Of a DNA stretch of 23,851 nucleotides, positions 15,922-23,851 are shown in pieces. How positions within the stretch are numbered: the stretch's first letter is position 1; each line of letters starts with the position of its first letter. The stretch spans positions 1 to 23,851 of the forward strand of contig CAAECW010000011.1 of assembly GCA_900754445.1 (NCBI GenBank). The letters are read 5' to 3'. The stretch is from an uncultured Collinsella sp. (GTDB lineage: Bacteria > Actinomycetota > Coriobacteriia > Coriobacteriales > Coriobacteriaceae). Both the position numbers and the translations under genes were made by a program. A model generated the notes under the pieces. It ran no database searches, had not been told where the DNA came from, and saw only the letters and a list, made by a program, of their open reading frames with translations.

Positions 15922-18900
15922 GGCGACCACCTCGATCTCGATCGCGATGGCGGTGAGCATGCATCCATGTCGCGGCAAAGCACAGCAGCGAAGCGCCAGC
16001 CAGATACGTCATAGTCAAGCCGGCACCGCCTGCCTCGGGAAGCGTGGTCGAGTATCTGTTGGTAAAAGTCGGCGGGGTCGAAGAGCCATTGTCGTAGGTG
16101 ACGGTGGCGACGAGATTTCTCTCACCATTGTCCACCTTAACCGTAACCTTGTGCTGGGTCCTGTCGTAGGTGATGTGGTCCTTGACGTTGTTCTCGGCGC
16201 CCTCGGGGACGACCTCAGAGATGGTATAAGTATAGGTATCGGCCTTGTTGTAGTCGACGTTGAAGGAGACGTTGCCCATGGCATCGTTGGTCACCGTTTG
16301 GAGCACCCTGTCCTTGTCATCCTTGAGCGCGAACGAGAACTGACCTTCCTTGAACGTTCCGCCTGCGAGCACCTTCTCTGCGTTAATAACCGCCTTGCCC
16401 GTCATGCGGTTGTCGTAGACCCAGATCTCGTCCTTCTTTGTATCGTCGATGATCTCCGCACCGTCGACGATGTCCTTTGCCTTAGTTAGCGCAGCCTGAT
16501 AATCCTTGTCGCTCGCGCTGCCCTTGAGCATGATCCACGTGGGATCGGCCTTGGCATAGCCAACAGGCGCCTTGGTCTCCACGAGCTGATAGAGCACGCA
16601 ATTACTCATCTTCTTGTCGCTTGTGCCGAACGAGATTTTGCCGTTGGCGTCGGTGGGGACGTCGATCGCGGCCTCGTCAAACGGCGTTCTGGCGTTCTCT
16701 ACATTTCCGTCATCCGCAACCTGGCCCATATCCACGCTGTAGAGTGTGAACTTCGCCCCCTCGAGCGTCGCGCCGACCTGCTGGGCGTCGTACTTGGTCA
16801 TCGTGATGCTGTAGCCGTTGCCGCCCGCGCTGGCGGACGCATTTTGAATCTTCCATTTTTGCTCGTCGATCGCCGAACCCTCCGTCACCCCCGCAAGCTC
16901 GGCGGTGTTGGAAAGGGACACCTCTTCGCCGGGGTTTCCGGTCGGGATAACCTCATACTCGACCTTGAGGTATTTCCCGTCGGGCACCTCAAGAGTCAAC
17001 TTCGTACACGAGCCAGATTCATCCTTGACTTGCTCCATCTTCGACGAATAGTCCTTATCAGCCAGCGGTGACCAGGCACCATTCACCTGCTCATAGACCT
17101 TAAGCGTCGACGGCACCAGCGCGCACTTGGCATCCATGGTATCGACGAGCTCAAGGAAGTCGGTGCCATTTTTAAGGGCAACGGCAGACTCGTTAACAAG
17201 AATGGTGTATTTGATGCGATTGCTATTGGCAACCTGCTCGCCGGACTTTTTGATGACGTTGTTCTTAATGATGACGTCACCTTTACCGGAATCGAACTGT
17301 TTAACTCCTGACCCCGCGCTGGCCTTGTTGGTGAACTTCACCTCGTTTGTGGAGGTATCGAGCTCACCGCGCTTGACCGCCGTCTTGTACGTGAGCTTTG
17401 CGTAGCCGGCATAGCTTTCAAGCTCAGTCGTGGGGATGGAGAAGGTGACCGTATTGCCGTTGCGGCTGACGTTGTCGGCGGCGAGCGTCCGACCCGTAAC
17501 GACCTCCTTGGCCTCGCCTCCGCGATGAAGCCCCGTATGTTTATCATAGGGGTTCTGCACGAGCGTATACTTTGCGGAATTCGCAACATAGCTCATACCA
17601 TCCGGAAGGCTATCAACGATATTCAGCGGTTTCCCGCCCAGCTTTCCAGCTCCATAGTATTCGAACTCGCCATTTGCGCCCTTATTACCCTTTTGGCGGT
17701 TTGCATACACCGTCCAGTCGACGATCCAGGCGCCTTTCTCATCCGAGCCGTCAACGGTATGCCAATCGAAGTTCTCAACCCAAGACACCTTCGACTCCGC
17801 TTCCGGCTTCTCGACCGCGGGCATCGTTTCTCGGTTGACAACGTACTTGATGGGTTCGGTGAACGGCCACTGTAGTCTCAGGCCCGGTGCTTCGACCGCT
17901 GCGAAGTTTGAGTACCAGCCCGACAGCGCTTCTGATGTGGTGTCGTAGGTGATAACGGCGTAGTCCTCGTTCTCGAGAGCGGCTTTCACGTTGTCGGTAA
18001 CGATGATTTTGAGGTCGTAGTTTTTCTTTGTTTCATTACCCGGATAGCTGGTCGTTGGTCTCCAGTCGGTGCCCGGAACCAGCTCGGTATTGCCGATTTT
18101 AATGGTAATGGAGCTTTCGTCGACGCCAAGTTTCTGCGACCATGCCGACTGAAACGTGTCCTTCACCGTCACCTCGCCTGGATGGGCCGCATTGACGATC
18201 GCCTTCAGCGCGACCTTCGTCTCCCACGTCGCCCTGCCCGTCGTCGCCGCCTCATCGTATCTCACGAGCCTCTTGGTGATCGGCACAACACCCGTCAGCT
18301 GCGGCGTGAAACTGCCATCATCCGTACCGGAAACGGAACCTTTGCGCTCGATGGTCGCGCTGTTGCGCACGGTGTCGTACGAGCTCGTATCGTTCATCTT
18401 GGTGTGATAAACGATGCAGTAGGTGGCGTACTTATCCTCAAGGTTGTTCGGGAACGTATAGGAAAAGAAATTATCCTTAGGTTCAAGTTTTCTTTCACAA
18501 ATCTTGACTCCGCTCGCCTCCGAGTCGCCTTTGTAAACCGTAAAGTTGCCCGTATACGTCTGTTTTCCGTCCAGATTATCGGTGAACATGTATCCGCTCA
18601 TGTCGGCCTTGAGCTTGCCTTGGTTGAGCTTGACCGTCCACTTGATGTCCGACGGCGTGCCTGAGCCATTGGACTTCTTGATCATGTCATAGCCGAATGT
18701 AACAGGCTCAGCCGTAGCTGTTCTGTTATCGCTGTCGCTTGAGCCAGCCCAATTCCACGTTGCCTTATTCTCAGCTTTGATCAAATCGCCGCCGTTCGCG
18801 GCAACACCGCTCTTCAGCACCGTATCGTACGTGAACGTGTGGTTGCCCCGGGAAAGGTTGCCCAGGCTGTCGAGGGTTACGACCTGGCCGTCGATCATCG

Positions 18901-19657
18901 GCTGGGAGTCAAGCTTCTTGCCGTCGAGCTTGAAACTGTCGTTCACAAAGTCGAAGTTGTCGCCCAGCGTATCAATGAAGCTAACGTCCGTAGCATACGA
19001 CTCTACGGTAAGCGTAACAGTCCAGGTAACCTTGGCCACGCCATCTGCGCCCTGGGAGAAGGTCCCCGACTTCGTCCCCGTGACTTTGCCGTCCTTGATA
19101 GGGATTTTGATCGTTCCCACACCAGGGAACACGACAGATGCGTTGCCGCCTGAGCCGGTGCCCTTGTCTGCAAGCTCGAACGAGAAATTGGCTCCGACAT
19201 AAATCTCCGCAGGGTTTGACGCAAGCCAGTTTTTGTCAAACGCAAAGATGACCTTATTGTCCTTAATCTTCCACGTGCCAGCCTTGGCGGCAGTGGCTTC
19301 CGAACCCTCCATGAGGTCGCCGCCGTCGTTGTCGTCAACGACAATGGTGTCGGGCAGCTTATAGACAGCGATGTTCTTCTCGGGCGTAGGCGCCTTGCCG
19401 GCGTTGAATTGTGCCGAGAAAGCTCCATAGAGCGTCGAAGTGGACGTTACGGGATCCTCGAGCTTTTGAGTATGGTGCTCATCGGTATACAGCCTGACAT
19501 CAACCGTCGCCGTATCCCCATCGATCGCAATCGGATCGGGCTTCGCAACGTCATCGGCGCGCACGGGGGCCGCACCGTAAAACACTGCGGCGGTGAGGCA
19601 AATCAAAATGAAAATCAGAGCCGCCATACCCAGCGACCGTGAGCGGTGTGCGTCCAT
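15914..19657 (-). CDS. Large ancillary pilin / surface adhesin with LPEAG sorting signal
   Basis: A 1247-residue secreted surface protein. A signal peptide covers about residues 1-34 (ending APVRAD). The body is a series of Ig-like domains of the isopeptide-bonded adhesin type, with repeated units such as VTWTVTLTVES and IKWTVKLNQGK. A Cna-B/SpaA-like domain lies at about 1000-1090 (LEGAKFTLYSVD, APVGYAKA). A Spy0128-like domain follows near 1130-1210 (YTYTISEVVPEG, TPPTFTNRY). The anchor is LPEAG, a hydrophobic span and a His/Arg-rich tail. The size and multi-domain build suggest the tip adhesin, with the next gene as the shaft. The ATG has AGGGGA five bases upstream. Base composition is lower in GC than the housekeeping genes beside it. 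Confidence 0.88.
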   Translation of the reverse strand: MDAHRSRSLGMAALIFILICLTAAVFYGAAPVRADDVAKPDPIAIDGDTATVDVRLYTDEHHTQKLEDPVTSTSTLYGAFSAQFNAGKAPTPEKNIAVYKLPDTIVVDDNDGGDLMEGSEATAAKAGTWKIKDNKVIFAFDKNWLASNPAEIYVGANFSFELADKGTGSGGNASVVFPGVGTIKIPIKDGKVTGTKSGTFSQGADGVAKVTWTVTLTVESYATDVSFIDTLGDNFDFVNDSFKLDGKKLDSQPMIDGQVVTLDSLGNLSRGNHTFTYDTVLKSGVAANGGDLIKAENKATWNWAGSSDSDNRTATAEPVTFGYDMIKKSNGSGTPSDIKWTVKLNQGKLKADMSGYMFTDNLDGKQTYTGNFTVYKGDSEASGVKICERKLEPKDNFFSYTFPNNLEDKYATYCIVYHTKMNDTSSYDTVRNSATIERKGSVSGTDDGSFTPQLTGVVPITKRLVRYDEAATTGRATWETKVALKAIVNAAHPGEVTVKDTFQSAWSQKLGVDESSITIKIGNTELVPGTDWRPTTSYPGNETKKNYDLKIIVTDNVKAALENEDYAVITYDTTSEALSGWYSNFAAVEAPGLRLQWPFTEPIKYVVNRETMPAVEKPEAESKVSWVENFDWHTVDGSDEKGAWIVDWTVYANRQKGNKGANGEFEYYGAGKLGGKPLNIVDSLPDGMSYVANSAKYTLVQNPYDKHTGLHRGGEAKEVVTGRTLAADNVSRNGNTVTFSIPTTELESYAGYAKLTYKTAVKRGELDTSTNEVKFTNKASAGSGVKQFDSGKGDVIIKNNVIKKSGEQVANSNRIKYTILVNESAVALKNGTDFLELVDTMDAKCALVPSTLKVYEQVNGAWSPLADKDYSSKMEQVKDESGSCTKLTLEVPDGKYLKVEYEVIPTGNPGEEVSLSNTAELAGVTEGSAIDEQKWKIQNASASAGGNGYSITMTKYDAQQVGATLEGAKFTLYSVDMGQVADDGNVENARTPFDEAAIDVPTDANGKISFGTSDKKMSNCVLYQLVETKAPVGYAKADPTWIMLKGSASDKDYQAALTKAKDIVDGAEIIDDTKKDEIWVYDNRMTGKAVINAEKVLAGGTFKEGQFSFALKDDKDRVLQTVTNDAMGNVSFNVDYNKADTYTYTISEVVPEGAENNVKDHITYDRTQHKVTVKVDNGERNLVATVTYDNGSSTPPTFTNRYSTTLPEAGGAGLTMTYLAGASLLCFAATWMHAHRHRDRDRGGRRE

Positions 19658-20017
19658 AGTTGTCCCCTAATTCCTACAACACAGCGTGGAATACGGCGAA
19701 TCGTCGGATCGAACACAAGCCCCAACATCAACGAGAACCTACCTAGCACATTGCAAGAACCCATTGGGGAGTACCTTCTAAGACGGTTCGTCTATGCCAC
19801 AATGCATAAAATAATATATAGATACCAATCATGTAAACCGCAGGTCAATAGGTCTTTTAATTTAATACCAGTTGATATTTATCTGTTAACAGTTTTGCAT
19901 CATACCGGCTATATTCAGTGGAATTATGTATATGTTTAAACAACTTTACTTTGGCTGGGAAGCCAATCGGAGGGATAGTCGCCCCAGCTGTGATGCAAAC
20001 TAACCCGTCCCCCTTGC
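19658..20017. other. AT-rich upstream region of the pilus operon
   Basis: About 360 bases without a gene. The part from 19795 to 19945 is strongly AT-rich compared with the rest of the window. A small open frame at 19646-19939 on the plus strand has no convincing ribosome binding site and overlaps the operon start. The region holds the candidate pilus promoter and a long leader of about 150 bases. I see no simple-sequence repeat that would suggest slippage phase variation. Confidence 0.5.
19819..19848 (-). promoter_or_regulatory. Candidate pilus operon promoter
   Basis: On the minus strand, TTGACC (19843-19848) is separated by 18 bases from TATCTA (19819-19824). This would give a leader of about 150 nt before the ATG at 19657. 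Confidence 0.45.
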
Positions 20018-20020
20018 ACC

Positions 20021-20055
20021 AAAAAGGGCGCCGACCATCGCGGTCGACGCCCTTT
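20021..20055 (-). terminator. Terminator of typA
   Basis: The stem AAAGGGCG (20023-20030) pairs with CGCCCTTT (20048-20055), with a further five pairs (20032-20036 with 20042-20046) after one mismatch. On the minus strand it runs out into five Ts (20021-20025). It lies 28 bases after the typA stop. Confidence 0.88.
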
Positions 20056-20082
20056 CTTGTTAGACGCTATAAAGCCCAGCGC

Positions 20083-21921
<1,839 letters not shown>

Positions 21922-22038
21922 GTAGTTCCCCTATCTTCTATCCATATACAAACGGCACGCGTATGCGGCCCGCCCAGCGATACAACGCTCAGCGGGAATA
22001 TTGAGCCTTTTACCGAAAACTCGTTTATTTTAGCGATT

Positions 22039-22488
22039 TTAGATGAGAGGGGTTTCCTCACCTGCAGGTTCAGGGTCGCTCCACATAAAACCATCGCCGG
22101 CGCCCATACCCTCATACAGCACATATGCCGAAAAACCGCTCTCGAGCGTCGTCTCGAAAAAGCTCACGAGCAGAGCGTCGTGGTAGCCGCCGTCAATCTC
22201 GACGCAGCCAGTATAGCCGATGGCATAGCGGGCGATACGGCCCAACCCCTCGTCCTTAAGACCCATCTTGTGCTCGGAGATAAAGTTGGTGGCAGCCTCG
22301 AGGCATGCCTCCTCGCCGTCCTCGTCGAGCGCCGCCAGATATCGGTTGGAAGCAGCGTCCTCAATCGCCACAACTACGCCCGGATTCTCGCCGGCGGCAA
22401 GATCGTCCAAGAACGCGCCGATCAGATCGCACACCATGGCGTCGAGCTCGGCGGAGACGTTACCGGCGTCCTGCATATCCTGTGCCAT
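22039..22488 (-). CDS. Conserved hypothetical protein, acidic and soluble
   Basis: I do not recognise this 149-residue protein. It is acidic, without a signal peptide or membrane segment, and looks like one compact alpha/beta domain. There is a patterned stretch GYTGCVEIDGGYHDALLVSFFETTLESG-type sequence in the last third, with alternating strands. The ATG at 22488 has GAAGG about seven bases upstream. It starts 30 bases after the small membrane-protein gene and is probably the last gene of a three-gene operon with the DUF151 gene. No function can be assigned. Confidence 0.7.
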   Translation of the reverse strand: MAQDMQDAGNVSAELDAMVCDLIGAFLDDLAAGENPGVVVAIEDAASNRYLAALDEDGEEACLEAATNFISEHKMGLKDEGLGRIARYAIGYTGCVEIDGGYHDALLVSFFETTLESGFSAYVLYEGMGAGDGFMWSDPEPAGEETPLI

Positions 22489-22518
22489 CTTTAGACCTTC
22501 CCATCGAGTCTGGCGTCG

Positions 22519-22908
22519 TTACAGTTCTTGTGCCTCGGCGGCGATCTTGGCGGCAGCGTCGCGGTCGCGCATCATATCCATCGCGCGCTTGTCGAGCACC
22601 TTGATCTGACTGGTCAGCATTACCGCATCGACCACACCCCAGATCACGAGGCCCGTAGAGATCGAAAACCCAAGCGCACCAACTGTACCACGAAGGCGTG
22701 AGCAGATTGCCGCAACAAGGGCAGAGACGACAACCATCTTGATAAACGAGCCGCGCCGCTCGCGAAGTGTGCGGGCCTGTGTCACATAGGCAATGCGAGC
22801 TGCCTCAGAAGCCTCCGAGCGCATCTGGGCCTCGCGCGCAATGGCAGCCGCCTCGGCAGAAACTCCGGCGTTCATCAGCGCATGCCCCGTCGCGTGTTTG
22901 TCGAGCAT
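22519..22908 (-). CDS. Small membrane protein of unknown function
   Basis: A 129-residue protein. The N-terminal 50 residues are Ala/Glu/Arg-rich and probably helical (QARTLRERR). Two hydrophobic segments follow, at about 57-70 and 76-100. A charged C-terminal helix (DKRAMDMMRDRDAAAK) ends it. Its ATG lies directly after the TAA stop of the DUF151 gene, with no gap, so translation of the two genes is very likely coupled. I cannot name a family. Confidence 0.7.
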   Translation of the reverse strand: MLDKHATGHALMNAGVSAEAAAIAREAQMRSEASEAARIAYVTQARTLRERRGSFIKMVVVSALVAAICSRLRGTVGALGFSISTGLVIWGVVDAVMLTSQIKVLDKRAMDMMRDRDAAAKIAAEAQEL

Positions 22909-23409
22909 TTAGAAATCATCGGGTGAGAGCGTATGGACGAACTCATCGAACTTCTCGAACTCTTGCTCGTCGTCGACTTCCTCGGCGTGGGTAGACACAG
23001 TGCCCAGGCGATTCATGATGTCGTCCTCCACAAACATGGGGGCATTGCTGCGCACGGCAAGGGCAATGGCATCACTGGGACGGGCATCGATCTTGCGCTC
23101 GTCGCCATCGGCCAGTACGACGATCGTCGCGTAGAACACCGGCGGCTCGGCGCGAACGATCTCGATGCGCTCGAGCTTGGCGCCCAGGGCGCCAACAGTA
23201 TCGAGCAACAGGTCATGGGTAATCGGGCGCTCGGCGCGGCCGCTATCGATGCCACGGCTAATGGCAGCGGCTTCAAACGAACCAGTTTGAATGGAAAGGG
23301 AACGCAGTGGCGCGGGCGAGTCCGATTTGCTGCAGCGCTCGCGAAGCACGATAAGCGATGGCACGGGACCGGCGGCCATGACGATGGTCTCTATGTCGAC
23401 ACGAACCAT
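22909..23409 (-). CDS. Bifunctional nuclease (BFN/DUF151) domain protein
   Basis: A 166-residue protein dominated by the BFN/DUF151 domain, reported in some members to have DNase and RNase activity; the true role in bacteria is not settled. Family hallmarks are RPITHDLLLDTVGALGAKL and KIDARPSDAIALAVR, followed by PMFVEDDIM. The last 25 residues are acidic (EEVDDEQEFEKFDEF). I start it at the ATG at 23409, which follows GGAGGTG four bases upstream; the frame is open to 23457 but without a site. It is the first gene of a three-gene operon. Confidence 0.9.
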   Translation of the reverse strand: MVRVDIETIVMAAGPVPSLIVLRERCSKSDSPAPLRSLSIQTGSFEAAAISRGIDSGRAERPITHDLLLDTVGALGAKLERIEIVRAEPPVFYATIVVLADGDERKIDARPSDAIALAVRSNAPMFVEDDIMNRLGTVSTHAEEVDDEQEFEKFDEFVHTLSPDDF

Positions 23410-23466
23410 GGAACACCTCCGGTACGTAGCGGTTAACACACGGCAAGGTCGCCGCATTGAATAGCT

Positions 23467-23496
23467 ATACTACCCAATCTTTCGCACAGCACACAA
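23467..23496 (-). promoter_or_regulatory. Candidate promoter of the DUF151 operon
   Basis: On the minus strand, TTGTGT (23491-23496), an 18-base spacer and TAGTAT (23467-23472). The leader to the ATG at 23409 would be about 50 nt. Confidence 0.45.
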
Positions 23497-23524
23497 AACC
23501 AAAATGAGATTTATCGCAGACAAG

Positions 23525-23554
23525 AAAAAAGCCCCGAGGCAACGCCCCAGGGCT
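23525..23554 (-). terminator. Terminator after the tRNA-Ala/tRNA-Ile unit
   Basis: On the minus strand a 10-bp stem with two G-T pairs (23545-23554 with 23530-23539) and a 5-nt loop is followed by six Ts (23525-23530, partly in the stem). It lies 15 bases after the tRNA-Ile 3' end. Confidence 0.85.
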
Positions 23555-23568
23555 CTTCACAGTTTTGA

Positions 23569-23645
23569 TGGTGGACCTGACAAGATTCGAACTTGTGACC
23601 TCCCGGTTATCAGCCGGACGCTCTAACCAACTGAGCTACAGGTCC
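23569..23645 (-). tRNA. tRNA-Ile (anticodon GAT), first copy
   Basis: A 77-nt cloverleaf with acceptor GGACCTG/CAGGTCC, anticodon loop CTGATAA and T-loop TTCGAAT. CCA is encoded at 23569-23571. It follows tRNA-Ala after only 4 bases. The visible part of the second copy at 23793 is identical. Confidence 0.95.
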
Positions 23646-23649
23646 ATCA

Positions 23650-23725
23650 TGGTGGAGGTTAGGGGGATCGAACCCCTGACCTCAGGCTTGCAAAGCCCGC
23701 GCTCTCCCAGCTGAGCTAAACCCCC
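23650..23725 (-). tRNA. tRNA-Ala (anticodon TGC)
   Basis: A 76-nt cloverleaf with acceptor GGGGGTT/AACCTCC (one G-T pair), anticodon stem CGGGC/GCCTG around TTTGCAA, T-loop TTCGATC and encoded CCA (23650-23652). It is co-transcribed with the tRNA-Ile at 23569. Confidence 0.95.
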
Positions 23726-23736
23726 ACGGAGACAGT

Positions 23737-23781
23737 AATAAACACCCCAGCGGCGACTCGGCTCTCGCTGGGGTGTTTATT
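23737..23781 (-). terminator. Perfect 15-bp hairpin between tRNA-Ile copy 2 and tRNA-Ala
   Basis: Stem 23737-23751 with 23767-23781, all 15 pairs matched, with a 15-nt loop. The AT-rich base of the stem gives TTTATT at the 3' side on the minus strand, so it can serve as terminator for tRNA-Ile copy 2. A role in RNA processing is an alternative. Confidence 0.6.
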
Positions 23782-23792
23782 GCGAAAGAAAG

Positions 23793-23851
23793 TGGTGGAC
23801 CTGACAAGATTCGAACTTGTGACCTCCCGGTTATCAGCCGGACGCTCTAAC
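23793..23851 (-). tRNA. tRNA-Ile (anticodon GAT), second copy, cut by the window edge
   Basis: The 3' part of a tRNA-Ile identical over its visible 59 bases to the copy at 23569-23645, including the encoded CCA and anticodon loop. Its 5' end lies beyond the window. Confidence 0.92.

Noticed and set aside
14926..16014. Plus-strand open frame opposite the major pilin (362 codons)
   Set aside because: It arises from the GC-rich part of the pilin gene; the Arg/Gly/His-rich translation is not protein-like.

Overview
The window looks like a chromosomal segment of a high-GC Gram-positive bacterium, most likely a gut member of the Coriobacteriia (Collinsella-like). Support for this: an rpsF-ssb-rpsR-rplI block followed by dnaB, an S18 with cysteines, TTG and GTG starts behind strong Shine-Dalgarno sequences, and cell-wall-anchored pilin proteins with LPXTG-type sorting signals. 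The genus is an inference from gene content and style; there is no rRNA to confirm it.

Layout. 1-3086 (minus strand): an ABC exporter and a single-pass membrane protein of unknown function form an operon. Upstream of it lies a striking 98-bp imperfect palindrome. 3087-6513 (minus): a Nudix hydrolase, purD and purA (purine synthesis); the purD leader can form two competing hairpins. 6607-9911 (minus): dnaB, and upstream of it the S6/SSB/S18/L9 operon with its own promoter, leader hairpin and terminator. 9933-10415 is non-coding. 10416-10645 (plus): two serine tRNAs, each followed by a clear terminator.

10715-11976 is the most unusual region. One gene for a PD-(D/E)XK (DUF559-like) nuclease-fold protein is bracketed by two near-identical 81-bp repeats in inverted orientation. 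Each repeat is itself a near-perfect palindrome. The nuclease gene appears to carry a frameshift near its 3' end. This looks like a small mobile or invertible cassette inserted beside tRNA-Ser.

12108-14050 (plus): a TRIC/UPF0126 membrane protein and a secreted or membrane protein with a bactofilin-like beta-repeat domain, followed by a REP-like palindrome and a terminator. 14275-19657 (minus): a two-gene pilus operon, made of a 1247-residue ancillary pilin/adhesin (LPEAG) and a translationally coupled major pilin (MPSTG). No sortase gene is present in the window. The middle of the major pilin gene has distinctly higher GC than its ends. 20083-23409 (minus): typA/bipA, and a three-gene operon of a bifunctional-nuclease-domain (DUF151) protein with two small proteins of unknown function. 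23569-23851 (minus): tRNA-Ile, tRNA-Ala and a second tRNA-Ile cut by the window edge.

Most of the window is housekeeping (translation, replication, purine synthesis). The accessory material is the repeat-bounded nuclease cassette, the pilus operon and the palindromic elements at 2950-3047 and 14058-14115.
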